Shown here: one piece after another, positions 26,408-35,737 of the stretch
Layout of the letters: every line of letters starts with the position of its first letter
Position numbering within the stretch: position 1 is the first letter of the stretch
Origin: Mesorhizobium tamadayense
Lineage (GTDB): Bacteria; Pseudomonadota; Alphaproteobacteria; Rhizobiales; Rhizobiaceae
Assembly (NCBI RefSeq): GCF_003863365.1
Contig: NZ_RQXT01000005.1
Coordinates: 154,728-218,727 of the forward strand
DNA: 64,000 nucleotides
Direction: 5' to 3'
Translations under genes and position numbers: made by a program
The notes under the pieces: generated by a model
Databases searched by the model: none
What the model was told of the DNA's origin: nothing
Seen by the model: only the letters and a program-made list of their open reading frames with translations

Positions 26408-27394
26408 ATGGAAAACCGATCCTTCATCCAACTTTTTGTCGCGAGGCCGGAGTTCGGGCCGCTGGTGCTGCTGGTCATCGAGCTCGCCGTCTTCTGGGGC
26501 ATCAATCCCGATTTCCTGTCGCCGCAGAACATCTCCAACATTCTGGCCTTCACGGTAGAGCTCGGCCTGATCGCGCTGGCGATGACGCTGTTGATGACGT
26601 CGGGCGAATTCGACCTCTCGGTCGGATCGCTGTTCGGTTTCTCGCCGGTCTTGATGTGGACCCTGTTCAACAGCGGCGTCACTTCTTTGGAAGCCGGCTT
26701 CGTCATCGCATTGCTGGTCGCCGCCTTCATCGGGCTGGTCAACGGCTGGTTCGTAACCCAGCTCAAGATCCCGTCCTTCCTGGTCACGCTCGGTATGCTT
26801 CTGGTGGTGCGCGGCACCGCCCTGTTTGTCACCAACGGATTCCCGCAGCGGACCTGGAGCGCCGAAGGCAGCTGGCTTGCGGACATCCTGGTCGGCGATT
26901 TCTATATCGGGCCGTTCCGCATCTACGCCTCACTGTTCTGGTTCATAGGTGCTGCGATCGCGCTGGGCTATGTGCTGACGCAGAGCCGAACCGGCAACTG
27001 GATCCAGGCGGCGGGAGGCAACCCCAATGCGGCGCGTGCGCGCGGCGTCAACGTCAGTGGCGTCAAGATTGGCCTGTTTGTCCTTTCGTCGATCATGGCC
27101 TCGCTCGCCGGCGTCATCTCGTCGCTGCGCACCTCGGCCGCCAACCCCAACAGCGGCACCGGCTACGAGCTCGAGGTCATCGCCATGGTGGTGATCGGCG
27201 GCACGGCGCTGACAGGCGGGCGCGGCACCATCATCGGCACCGTACTCGGCATCCTGATCCTGCGCGTGATGCGCAACGGCATTGTGCTGATCGGCGTGCC
27301 GGGACTCGCCTACAACATCTTCATCGGCGCGATCATCCTCGGCATGATGGCGCTGCATTCATGGCTCGAACGCCGGCACCAGGCAGGGACGTGA
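26408..27394 (+). CDS. Sugar ABC transporter permease (FrcC/RbsC type)
   Basis: 328 residues from ATG 26408. Eight to ten membrane segments of the BPD_transp_2 family. Typical blocks are LIALAMTLLMTSGEFDLSVG (about residue 60), GNPNAARARGVNVSGVKIGL, and GYELEVIAMVVIGGTALTGG followed by GRGTIIGTVLG near 255. It forms the inner-membrane channel for the adjacent binding protein and ATPase. A longer reading frame starting at 26258 overlaps the preceding gene and is not used. Confidence 0.9.
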   Translation: MENRSFIQLFVARPEFGPLVLLVIELAVFWGINPDFLSPQNISNILAFTVELGLIALAMTLLMTSGEFDLSVGSLFGFSPVLMWTLFNSGVTSLEAGFVIALLVAAFIGLVNGWFVTQLKIPSFLVTLGMLLVVRGTALFVTNGFPQRTWSAEGSWLADILVGDFYIGPFRIYASLFWFIGAAIALGYVLTQSRTGNWIQAAGGNPNAARARGVNVSGVKIGLFVLSSIMASLAGVISSLRTSAANPNSGTGYELEVIAMVVIGGTALTGGRGTIIGTVLGILILRVMRNGIVLIGVPGLAYNIFIGAIILGMMALHSWLERRHQAGT

Positions 27395-27397
27395 CCG

Positions 27398-28192
<795 letters not shown>

Positions 28193-28239
28193 TTTGGCCT
28201 GACGTTGATTTGGCCTCACAGGGGCTCGCATCCCATTCT

Positions 28240-29274
28240 ATGACTGGACCCATGAAAGCCACCGTAGCGGACATCGCCAGGAGCTGCGGCCTGTCGACCG
28301 CGACGGTCGACCGGGTGCTCAACAACCGGCCCGGCGCTAGCGCGGCCAACCGGCAGCGGGTCATGGAAGCGGCCAAGCAGCTCGGCTATCTGCCGACGCT
28401 CGACCAGGTCGTGCTGCCGTCGAAGCCGGCGCATCTCGAGTTTTTCCTGCCGATCGGCAGCAACGCCTTCATGGCGGATCTCGCCCATCATATCGAAGAT
28501 TATGCCGCGCGGCTGCCGCTGGTCGCCTCCTGCCGCATCCACAACCTTGCCGGCATTTCGCCCGGCGCGCTGCAGGGCGCGGTCGAGAACCTGTCGCTGA
28601 AAGCCAATGGCGTCGGCGTCATCGCCGTCGACCATCCGCGCACGCGCAACATCCTGCGCGAGCTGGTCGAGGCTGGCATCCGGCTGGTGACGCTGGTCTC
28701 CGACGTGCCGGCAGCACCGCGCTCGGCCTATGTCGGTATCGACAACCGAGTGGCGGGGCGCACTGCTGCGCTGCTGATGGGCCGCTTCCTCGGCGGTCGG
28801 ACCGGACATCTGGCAATGGTGGTCGGCTCGCGCTCCTATCGCGGCCATGAGGAGCGCGAGATGGGTTTCCGTTCGGTGCTCGCCGAAGAGTTTCCCAATC
28901 TCACCATTTCGAGCGCGGTCGAGATCAACGACGAACCCGACGCCAGCTACAGCGCGACCATGAAGGCCTTGCACAATGAACCGGAACTGCTCGGCATCTA
29001 TTGCGTCGGCGCGGGACGCTCGGGCGTGGCGAAGGCGCTGCTTGAAGCCAAGCCGCGCAAGAAACCGGTGTTCATCTGCCACGACCTGACGAAGGAAACA
29101 CGCCGCTATCTCGTCGACGATCTCGCCGACGTCGTCATCGACCAGAATGCGCGGCTGATTGCCGAGCAAGCGGTGATCCGACTGCTCGGCTCGATCGCCT
29201 CATCGGCGCCGTACCTGACGAAGAAATTCATCGAGCCGCGGCTGATCTTCAAGGAAAACGTTCCGGTACAGTGA
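28240..29274 (+). CDS. LacI-family regulator of the sugar transport operon
   Basis: 344 residues from ATG 28240 (a second in-frame ATG at 28252 is possible). The LacI HTH at residues 5-55 reads TVADIARSCGLSTATVDRVL then NNRPGASAANRQRVMEAAKQ. The C-terminal type-1 periplasmic-binding effector domain (about 70-340) contains GYLPTLDQ, then GVGVIAVDHPRTRNILREL and SAYVGIDNRVAGRTAALLMG. It is the last gene of the operon, so it is likely co-transcribed with its own target. Confidence 0.9.
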   Translation: MTGPMKATVADIARSCGLSTATVDRVLNNRPGASAANRQRVMEAAKQLGYLPTLDQVVLPSKPAHLEFFLPIGSNAFMADLAHHIEDYAARLPLVASCRIHNLAGISPGALQGAVENLSLKANGVGVIAVDHPRTRNILRELVEAGIRLVTLVSDVPAAPRSAYVGIDNRVAGRTAALLMGRFLGGRTGHLAMVVGSRSYRGHEEREMGFRSVLAEEFPNLTISSAVEINDEPDASYSATMKALHNEPELLGIYCVGAGRSGVAKALLEAKPRKKPVFICHDLTKETRRYLVDDLADVVIDQNARLIAEQAVIRLLGSIASSAPYLTKKFIEPRLIFKENVPVQ

Positions 29275-29369
29275 GTTAGCCGCTTCGGGCGACGCCGCTA
29301 TACCCGGATTTGTAGGAGGAATAGCCGGCGGTGCGACAAATCTGCACACCAGCTATGCAAGTTTCGAGG

Positions 29370-29398
29370 TTGCCGAATCATTAAGCAACTAGTACATG
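29370..29398 (+). promoter_or_regulatory. Promoter of the cuckoo-type small RNA
   Basis: A -35 box TTGCCG at 29370-29375, 17-nt spacer, and -10 box TACATG at 29393-29398 place the start near 29405, which coincides with the first structured nucleotides of the RNA. Confidence 0.5.
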
Positions 29399-29404
29399 TA
29401 TAGG

Positions 29405-29520
29405 TGTCGGCCGTCTCCTCCTCCCAGATGTGATGCCGACGATGAGTGCGGCGCACCTCCTCCCGCGCCGTGTTCGAAATCGAGCCCGCTGCCACCTCCT
29501 CCCGGCAGCGGGCTTTTCTT
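29405..29520 (+). ncRNA. Small RNA of the alpha-r14 / cuckoo (CCUCCUCCC) family
   Basis: Three hairpins, each presenting CCTCCTCCC (29417-29425, 29456-29464, 29495-29503). Stem 1 is GTCGGC 29406-29411 with GCCGAC 29435-29440. Stem 2 is CGGCGC 29449-29454 with GCGCCG 29465-29470. Stem 3 is a perfect 10-bp GCCCGCTGCC / GGCAGCGGGC stem ending in TTTTCTTT, an intrinsic terminator. Loops exposing an anti-Shine-Dalgarno motif define the alpha-r14 (S. meliloti SmrC14) and Rhodobacter CcsR 'cuckoo' RNAs, about 115-125 nt long, which are thought to act on ribosome-binding sites or sequester regulators in stress. The length of about 116 nt fits. Confidence 0.85.
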
Positions 29521-29549
29521 TGCCTGCATGAAGGCGGCGACCGCGGAAT

Positions 29550-29652
29550 CCCCCTCACCCGGATTGCCACCCGAATTGCGAAGGGCAAATCGGGGCAATC
29601 CGACCTCTCCCCGGTGGGGAGAAGGTGGCCGCGAAGCCGCCGGATGAGGGGG
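29550..29652. repeat. Intergenic palindromic repeat (CCCTCACCCGG class)
   Basis: Outer arms TCCCCCTCACCCGG and CCGGATGAGGGGGA (one mismatch), with an inner CTCTCCCCGGTGGGGAGA stem at about 29605-29622. It is related in arm sequence to 19379-19530, non-coding, and lies between the small RNA and the convergent tetR end. Confidence 0.7.
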
Positions 29653-29674
29653 ACTCGCGAATTCGATCGCGCTA

Positions 29675-30259
29675 TCAGCGCGCCCGGAACGAGGCGATCA
29701 GGCCCTCGGCCATGCGCACGAACTGCGCGCTCGGGCCTTCGGCGCCGACGCTCTGCATCGAGACGCGCGCGCCTTCGAGCAGCAGCGACAGCGTGTCGGC
29801 GAGCAATTCGGCCTGGCCGACGCCGGCGTCGCGGCAAAGCGCAACGAGCTTCTCGCGCTGGGCTTCCTTCAATTCCTTGATCACGCGCCTTGCCGGATGG
29901 TCCGTCTCGCTGAGCTCGACGGCGGCATTGGCCATGTCACAGCCGCGGCAGTCTGCGCTCAGCATTTCCGAGGCCTTCTGGACCCAGGCATGCAGTTGCG
30001 CGAGCTTGTCGCCGGGATGTGCAGCCTCGAACTCGTCCCATATCCGCGCGGCCTTCGCCGCAGTGGCCCGCAGGCATTCGATGATCAATTCGTCCTTGGA
30101 TTCGAAGTGACGGTAGAGCGTCATCTTGTTGGTGCCGGCGGCTTCAGTGATGGCGTCGACGCCCACGCCCTTGATGCCGTGCTTGTGGAACATGTCCTGC
30201 GCCGTCTCCAGGATCCGATCCCGGGGGCGAGTACGCTCCACGACGCCGTCTGTCATCAT
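29675..30259 (-). CDS. TetR/AcrR-family repressor of the adjacent RND pump
   Basis: 194 residues from ATG 30259 (a second ATG follows at once). The N-terminal TetR HTH (residues 12-60) reads DRILETAQDMFHKHGIKGVG then AITEAAGTNKMTLYRHFESK. The C-terminal ligand domain contains a CRGCDM pair of cysteines near residue 104 that might sense redox or metals; this is speculative. It is divergent from the pump genes, with two operator-like dyads at 30308-30348 in between, supporting local repression. Confidence 0.9.
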   Translation of the reverse strand: MMTDGVVERTRPRDRILETAQDMFHKHGIKGVGVDAITEAAGTNKMTLYRHFESKDELIIECLRATAAKAARIWDEFEAAHPGDKLAQLHAWVQKASEMLSADCRGCDMANAAVELSETDHPARRVIKELKEAQREKLVALCRDAGVGQAELLADTLSLLLEGARVSMQSVGAEGPSAQFVRMAEGLIASFRAR

Positions 30260-30307
30260 GCTCTCCTTTGGTTTCCAAAAATCCCTCGGCCACCTCTTGA
30301 CTAGGGT

Positions 30308-30348
30308 GTTACCGGTCTGTAACTTCCAGAATGTTACTTACTGGTAAC
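30308..30348. promoter_or_regulatory. Tandem TetR operators GTTAC-N6-GTAAC
   Basis: Two 16-nt dyads, 30308-30323 and 30333-30348, both with arms GTTAC and GTAAC and centres 25 nt apart. The whole 41-nt block is itself a quasi-palindrome. It lies in the divergent gap 49 nt upstream of the repressor gene. Confidence 0.75.
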
Positions 30349-30506
30349 ACCTATGTCGCTCGCCGTCAACGACAAGGCCCCTACCGATAGGCCCTGCCAG
30401 AGCGAGATAGGACCAGAACCTGCCTGTCATGCGGCTTCGGCCGGTGAAAAGAGAAAAAAACGGTCCGTGATCATCCGATGCGGGCCGCAAGCAAGGAGTT
30501 ACTCCT

Positions 30507-30746
30507 ATGCAAAAGCGCAAAGACCTGACGATCGACGAAGCCATCCGGGATCCGATGATCCGGCTGGTGATGAAGGCTGACGGGATCGATCCCGGAGCCT
30601 TCGAACGGATGTTGCGCTCGCGCGCGGCGCAACAGGCGCCGGGTGATGAAGGCCTGCCATCCTTCCTGGAGGACGCCGGCTCCGGCCGGGTCCGGCGCAT
30701 GCGCCATTTCGCAAAGCCGTTCGGCGAGGCATCCGCATCATGGTAA
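30507..30746 (+). CDS. Small protein of unknown function overlapping the RND pump start
   Basis: 79 residues from ATG 30507, with AAGGAG 8 nt upstream. The N-terminal half (MQKRKDLTIDEAIRDPMIRL then VMKADGIDPGAFERMLRS) is highly ordered and looks like a conserved helical domain; the C-terminal half is basic. The stop codon overlaps the pump ATG (ATGGTAA region), implying translational coupling. It is the first gene of the efflux operon. No known domain is recognised; a regulatory or accessory role is only inference from position. Confidence 0.7.
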   Translation: MQKRKDLTIDEAIRDPMIRLVMKADGIDPGAFERMLRSRAAQQAPGDEGLPSFLEDAGSGRVRRMRHFAKPFGEASASW

Positions 30747-33700
30747 AATTCTTCATCCACCGCCCGATCTTCGCGTCCGCGATCGCCATCATCATGGTGC
30801 TCGCCGGCGCGATCGCCTATTTCCTGCTGCCGGTCTCGCAGTTTCCGGACATCACACCCCCGCAGGTCGTGGTCAGCGCCCATTATCCTGGTGCCAGCGC
30901 GCAAGTTGTGGCCGACACGGTCACCACGCCGCTCGAGCAGCAGATCAACGGCGTGCAAGGCATGACCTACATGTCGTCGACGAGCTCGAATGACGGCTCC
31001 TCGACCATCACCATCACTTTCGACGTCGGCTATCCGCTCAGCACAGCGGCCGTCGACGTGCAGAACCGCGTCTCGCAGGCCGCATCCTCCCTGCCGGCCA
31101 TCGTCAACCAGGGCGGCGTGACGATCAAGAAACAGAACCCCAATTTCGTTCTGATCGTCGACCTCACCTCGCCGGACGGCTCGGTCGATCCGGTGGCGCT
31201 GAGCAACCTCGCCTATCTGCAGGTGGTCGATCCGCTGAAGCGGCTGCCCGGCGTCGGCGACGTGCAGATCTTCGGCGAGCGCCGTTATTCGATGCGCGTC
31301 TGGCTCGATCCGGACAAGCTCGCCAATCTCGGCATCACCGCCGTCGACGTTCAGAACGCCATTGCCGAACAGAACGTGCAGGTGGCGGCGGGCAAGATCG
31401 GCCAGTCGCCGGCGCCGGCCGGCACCTCCTTCGAAATGCAGGTCAACGCGGTCGGCCGCCTCAGCGACCCGAAGGAATTCGGTGACATCGTCGTGCGCGC
31501 CAATTCCGCCAACGGCTCGCTGGTGCGGCTGCGCGACGTCGCCCGCATCGAGCTCGGCGCGCTGCAATATTCCTCGTCAGCCTTCTTCGGCAAGGACCCG
31601 ACCGTGGTGCTCGCCGTCTACCAGATGCCCGGCTCCAACGCCCTCGACCTGCAGCAGCGGGTCAAGGACAAGATGCAGGAATTGTCGGCGCGCTTCCCGA
31701 AGGGCGTCAGCTACGCCATGCATTACGACACGACGCGCTTCGTGTCGGCCTCGATGCATGACGTGCTGATCACGCTTGGCGAGGCGCTGGTGCTGGTCGT
31801 GGCGGTGGTGTTCATCTTCCTGCAGAGCTGGCGCACCACGATCATTCCGACCATCGCCATCCCGGTGTCGCTCGTCGCGACGCTGGCGGTGATGTACATG
31901 CTGGGCTTCTCGCTCAACATGCTGTCGCTGCTCGGCATGGTGCTGGCAATCGGCCTTGTCGTCGACGATGCGATCGTCGTCGTCGAGAATGTCGAGCGAC
32001 AGCTGGAGGCCGGCCTCAAGCCGCTTGCCGCGACGCGCGCGGCAATGGCCGAAGTGACGGGGCCGATCATCGCCACCACCGCGGTGCTGATGGCGGTGTT
32101 CATCCCGGTCGCCTTCATCCCCGGCGTTTCGGGGCGGCTCTACAACCAGTTCGCGCTGACCGTCGCGATCTCGGTCGGCATCTCCGCCTTCAACTCGTTG
32201 ACGCTGAGCCCGGCGCTGAGCGCGGCGTTCCTGCGCCATCGCGGCGAGACGCAATTTGTGTTGTTCCGCTGGTTCAATGCCGGCTTCGACTGGCTGTCGC
32301 ACGCCTATGCCCATGGCGTGCGCATCCTGATCAAGCTGCGCTGGGCCATGCTCGGCCTGTTCGCGGCCGGCCTGGTCGCCACCTATTTCGTCTGGCAGAA
32401 GCTGCCCTCGACCTTCCTCCCGGTCGAGGACCAGGGCTATTTCTTCGTCGTCATCCAGCTGCCCGACGGCGCCTCGCTCGAGCGCACCGACGCGGTTGCG
32501 CAGAAGGCGCGCGACATCCTGCAGAACACACCCGGCGTCGACATCGTCGGCTCGATCAGCGGCCTCAACTTCCTGACCAGCGCCGCGCAATCGAACTCGG
32601 CGGTGGAGTTCGCGATCCTCAAGCCGTGGGACGAACGCGGCCCTGACCAGAGCGCCTCGAAACTCGTCGAGCAGGTGCGCGGCAAGCTCCTACAGATGCC
32701 GGAGGCCTTCGCGCTCTCCTTCGATCCGCCTTCGATCCCCGGCATCGGCACCACCGGCGGCTTCGAGTTCCAGGTGGAGGATCTCTCGGGTCGCGGCAGC
32801 GCCGCGCTGAACGACGTGACGCAGGCGCTGATCGCCGAGGCGCGCAAGCAGCCGGAGCTCAACCCGCAGCAGCTGTTCTCGTCCTTCTCGACCTCGACGC
32901 CGCAGTTCAACTACGACCTCGACCGCAGCAAGGCGAAGCTTCTGGGCCTCAACCTGCCCGACGTGTTCAACACGCTGCAGATCTATCTTGGCTCGCTCTA
33001 CGTCAACGACTTCAACCTGTTCGGCCGCACCTTCCGGGTGACGATCCAGGCCGACAAGGATGCGCGCGCCGATGCGACCGACATCTCACGGCTCTATGTG
33101 CGCAACGCGTCGGGCGGCATGGTGCCGCTGAGCACGCTGGGCAAGCTGGTGCCGATCGTCGGCCCCGAGACCGTGCCGCATTACAACAACAATGCCTCGG
33201 CCCTGATCAACGGCGGCGCCGCCCCGGGCTTCTCGTCCGGACAGGCGGTTGCGGCGATGGAGCGGGCGGCGGCGAACGTGCTGCCGCGCGACTTCGGCTA
33301 TGAGTGGACCGGCATCACCTATCAGGAGCTCAAGGCCGGATCGATCGCCTCGATCGTGTTCGGGCTCGCCATGGTCTTCGTCTTCCTGATCCTGGCGGCT
33401 CAGTATGAAAGCTGGGCGATGCCCTTCATGGTGCTGCTGGCGGTGCCGCTGGCCTTGTTCGGCGCCTTCGTCGTGCTGTTGCTTCGCGGCATGCAGATCG
33501 ACGTCTACTCGCAGATCGGCTTCGTCATGCTGATCGGCCTGGCGGCGAAGAACGCCATCCTGATCGTCGAGTTCGCCAGGCGACGGCGCGAGGAAGGCTT
33601 GACCATCGTCGAAGCGGCGATGGAAGCCGCGCGGCTCAGGCTGCGGCCGATCCTGATGACGGCCTTCGCCTTCATCCTCGGCGTGCTGCCGCTGATGTTC

Positions 33701-33934
33701 GCGACCGGTGCAGGTGCGGCCAGCCGGCAGTCGATCGGCACCACCGTCTTCGGCGGCATGGTGGCGGCGACTGTCCTGTCGCTGGTCTTCGTGCCCGTCT
33801 TCTACGCGGTGATCGAGAAGCTGCGCGAGCGCGGCGGCGAGAACGAACCTGCCGCGGGGCAACTGTATGCCCCGCACCAACAAGAGATTGAACTGACCGC
33901 CGAGCCCGTGCGGCTCGCCGATGCGGCCGAATAG
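30740..33934 (+). CDS. RND multidrug efflux transporter, HAE-1 (AcrB/MexB) family
   Basis: 1064 residues, full length for AcrB-type inner-membrane proton/drug antiporters. TM1 begins at residue 9. The proton-relay pair Asp409-Asp410 lies in GLVVDDAIVVVENVERQLE (TM4), and the TM10 Lys is Lys937 in GLAAKNAILIVEFA. Other motifs: SQFPDITPPQVVVSAHYPGA near residue 35 and the C-terminal GASRQSIGTTVFGGMVAATV. It acts with the periplasmic adaptor encoded next. The gene order pump then adaptor is the reverse of acrAB, and no outer-membrane factor is encoded nearby. Confidence 0.95.
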   Translation: MVKFFIHRPIFASAIAIIMVLAGAIAYFLLPVSQFPDITPPQVVVSAHYPGASAQVVADTVTTPLEQQINGVQGMTYMSSTSSNDGSSTITITFDVGYPLSTAAVDVQNRVSQAASSLPAIVNQGGVTIKKQNPNFVLIVDLTSPDGSVDPVALSNLAYLQVVDPLKRLPGVGDVQIFGERRYSMRVWLDPDKLANLGITAVDVQNAIAEQNVQVAAGKIGQSPAPAGTSFEMQVNAVGRLSDPKEFGDIVVRANSANGSLVRLRDVARIELGALQYSSSAFFGKDPTVVLAVYQMPGSNALDLQQRVKDKMQELSARFPKGVSYAMHYDTTRFVSASMHDVLITLGEALVLVVAVVFIFLQSWRTTIIPTIAIPVSLVATLAVMYMLGFSLNMLSLLGMVLAIGLVVDDAIVVVENVERQLEAGLKPLAATRAAMAEVTGPIIATTAVLMAVFIPVAFIPGVSGRLYNQFALTVAISVGISAFNSLTLSPALSAAFLRHRGETQFVLFRWFNAGFDWLSHAYAHGVRILIKLRWAMLGLFAAGLVATYFVWQKLPSTFLPVEDQGYFFVVIQLPDGASLERTDAVAQKARDILQNTPGVDIVGSISGLNFLTSAAQSNSAVEFAILKPWDERGPDQSASKLVEQVRGKLLQMPEAFALSFDPPSIPGIGTTGGFEFQVEDLSGRGSAALNDVTQALIAEARKQPELNPQQLFSSFSTSTPQFNYDLDRSKAKLLGLNLPDVFNTLQIYLGSLYVNDFNLFGRTFRVTIQADKDARADATDISRLYVRNASGGMVPLSTLGKLVPIVGPETVPHYNNNASALINGGAAPGFSSGQAVAAMERAAANVLPRDFGYEWTGITYQELKAGSIASIVFGLAMVFVFLILAAQYESWAMPFMVLLAVPLALFGAFVVLLLRGMQIDVYSQIGFVMLIGLAAKNAILIVEFARRRREEGLTIVEAAMEAARLRLRPILMTAFAFILGVLPLMFATGAGAASRQSIGTTVFGGMVAATVLSLVFVPVFYAVIEKLRERGGENEPAAGQLYAPHQQEIELTAEPVRLADAAE

Positions 33935-33948
33935 GATTGGAGATCAAC

Positions 33949-35103
33949 ATGCGTAAATGGAAAATCGCTTTGGCAACGGCCGTCGCGCTGGGCGCGATCT
34001 CGGTGGCAAGTGTGCATTTGCTCGACATGGGCAATCTGAGCCTCAACGCCAGCACGGCGGGCGCAGCACCTGCGCCCAAGGCTTTCGTCATGCCGGTGCC
34101 GGTGGTGAACGTCGTCAAGAGGACGCTGCCAATCTATCTCGACTACGCCGCGCGCGTGGAGCCGATCCGCAGCATTACCCTGCAGGCGCGGGTGCCGGGC
34201 TATCTGCAGGAGCAGACGGCGGCCGACGGCAGCGACGTCAAGCAGGGCGACCTGCTCTACCGGATCGCGCCCGAGGACTATCAGGCAGCACTCGACCAGG
34301 CGAAGGCGCAGGTGGAGCGCGACACGGCGACGCTCGACTACGCGCGCTCAAATCTCGGCCGTGGCAGCGAACTCGCCAAGAGCGGCTATCTCGCCAAGGA
34401 CAGCTTCGACCAGCGCACCAGCACCCTGCGCGGGGCCGAGGCGGCGCTCGCGGTCGACCGGGCGGCGGTGCGGACGGCCGAGCTCAATCTCGGCTATGCC
34501 GAGATCAAGGCACCTTTCTCCGGGCGGGTCGGCCGCAATCAGGCGTCCGTCGGCACGCTGGTGAGCGTCGCCGGCACGGTGCTCAACACGCTGGTGCAGC
34601 TCGACCCGATCTACGTCACCTTCAATCCGAGCGAGACCGACCTCGTCCAGATCGAAGAAGCCAGGGCGGCGGGACCGATCGCGGTCGACGTGCTGCTGCC
34701 CGGCGAGACGCAGCCAAGCCAAAAAGGTGAGCTCACCTTCATCGACAACACGATCGACCATTCGACGGGAACCATCACCGCCCGCGCCACGATCGGCAAC
34801 GCCAAGTTCAGGCTGCTTCCCGGCCAGTATGTCCGGGTGCGGCTGCATGTGAAGGAACAGCCCAACACGCTGATGGTGCCGCAGGTGGCGCTGGGGTCCA
34901 GTCAGCTTGGCAAGTACCTCTATGTGCTGGGCAAGGGCAATACCGTGGACCAGAAGCTGGTCTCGCTCGGGCCGACCGACGGCGACCTGATTTCCGTTAC
35001 GTCTGGCATCTCCGAAACCGACCAGGTGATCACGGGCAATCTGCAGAAGATCGGACCCGGAATGCCGGTTTCTCCCTTGCCGCAACCGAAACCGGCCAGC
35101 TGA
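33949..35103 (+). CDS. RND efflux periplasmic adaptor (membrane fusion protein)
   Basis: 384 residues from ATG 33949 with a GGAG site 6 nt upstream. An N-terminal membrane anchor (residues 5-25) is followed by the lipoyl/alpha-hairpin region (VNVVKRTLPIYLDYAARVEP, IRSITLQARVPGYLQEQ) and the family pattern ELNLGYAEIKAPFSGRVGRN. The barrel and membrane-proximal domains follow to residue 375. It connects the RND pump to an outer-membrane channel that must be supplied from elsewhere. There is no lipobox Cys, so it is probably anchored by its N-terminal helix. Confidence 0.92.
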   Translation: MRKWKIALATAVALGAISVASVHLLDMGNLSLNASTAGAAPAPKAFVMPVPVVNVVKRTLPIYLDYAARVEPIRSITLQARVPGYLQEQTAADGSDVKQGDLLYRIAPEDYQAALDQAKAQVERDTATLDYARSNLGRGSELAKSGYLAKDSFDQRTSTLRGAEAALAVDRAAVRTAELNLGYAEIKAPFSGRVGRNQASVGTLVSVAGTVLNTLVQLDPIYVTFNPSETDLVQIEEARAAGPIAVDVLLPGETQPSQKGELTFIDNTIDHSTGTITARATIGNAKFRLLPGQYVRVRLHVKEQPNTLMVPQVALGSSQLGKYLYVLGKGNTVDQKLVSLGPTDGDLISVTSGISETDQVITGNLQKIGPGMPVSPLPQPKPAS

Positions 35104-35132
35104 TCAACCCCCGATCAGGCCCGGTCCAGCAC

Positions 35133-35165
35133 GGCGCCCTCGACTCATGTCGGGGGCGCCGTTTT
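35133..35165 (+). terminator. Rho-independent terminator of the efflux operon
   Basis: A 12-bp stem (35133-35144 with 35149-35160; one T-G pair) with TCAT loop, followed by GTTTT. Confidence 0.85.
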
Positions 35166-35461
35166 GGTATCTGGCTCAGGCCAGAGGCCGAGCGGTTCGA
35201 CGCGGCGGCTTGCAGCCGTTTCGCGTCGTTCCGGATGTGGTCCGTCTGCCCGACTACTTTGTCGCGAAGGACTCGAAAATGGTCAACATTTCCTGCGTCT
35301 TCGCGCTTCGTGTATCCGACAAATGGCGTCACACCATTTCCACCAGATTGACAAGTTTCGACCCTATGCCTTCCTACGGATTGCATTTTTTGATTTGCTT
35401 CTTCCATCAATGGGGGTAGACTCCACGCAAGGCTGCTGGGCACATCGCAGGAGACAGACAG
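35166..35461. other. AT-richer intergenic stretch with no convincing gene
   Basis: About 296 nt between the efflux terminator and the small gene at 35462. It contains short open frames with atypical composition and no ribosome site. A TTGACA-like box at 35347-35352 (AGATTGACAAG) could drive the next gene, but no good -10 was found at the right spacing. Confidence 0.4.
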
Positions 35462-35737
35462 ATGGCTAAGCAGGAAAACTCAATCGAATCCGCGCATCGC
35501 GCGAAACTCCGCGAAACGGATTGGGAAGATTTGACCGAAGCGGGCGCCTATGTCGAAATTGGCAGCGGCGATCTCTATCGGTTTCCCAAGGAAGCCCTAA
35601 TTCAGGGCGGATCTCCTCTCGTGACCAAGGAAAGCCACGGTGCATCAAGGCTACTTCAGGTCAGCACCGATCCATACGTGACGACGATGAAGGCTCGGCT
35701 CATTTGCGCTCAGCATAACGTCGAGCCTAACTTCTAA
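35462..35737 (+). CDS. Small hydrophilic protein of unknown function (91 aa)
   Basis: Starts at ATG 35462 with AGGAGA 8-9 nt upstream. It is acidic to neutral with no signal or membrane segment. Recognisable only by ordered stretches such as GAYVEIGSGDLYRFPKEALI and ASRLLQVSTDPYVTTMKARL. It is monocistronic in an AT-richer pocket whose codon use is less GC-biased than that of the flanking operons, so recent acquisition is possible. No function is assigned. Confidence 0.6.
   Translation: MAKQENSIESAHRAKLRETDWEDLTEAGAYVEIGSGDLYRFPKEALIQGGSPLVTKESHGASRLLQVSTDPYVTTMKARLICAQHNVEPNF

Noticed and set aside
29405..29520. Considered as a CRISPR-like or simple-repeat array because of three CCTCCTCCC motifs
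   Set aside because: Spacing and stems show three hairpins of an sRNA; there are no uniform repeats and spacers, and no cas genes.
30353..30580. 75-codon plus-strand frame starting just after the TetR operators
   Set aside because: No ribosome site, low-complexity basic product, and it overlaps the better-supported small gene at 30507.
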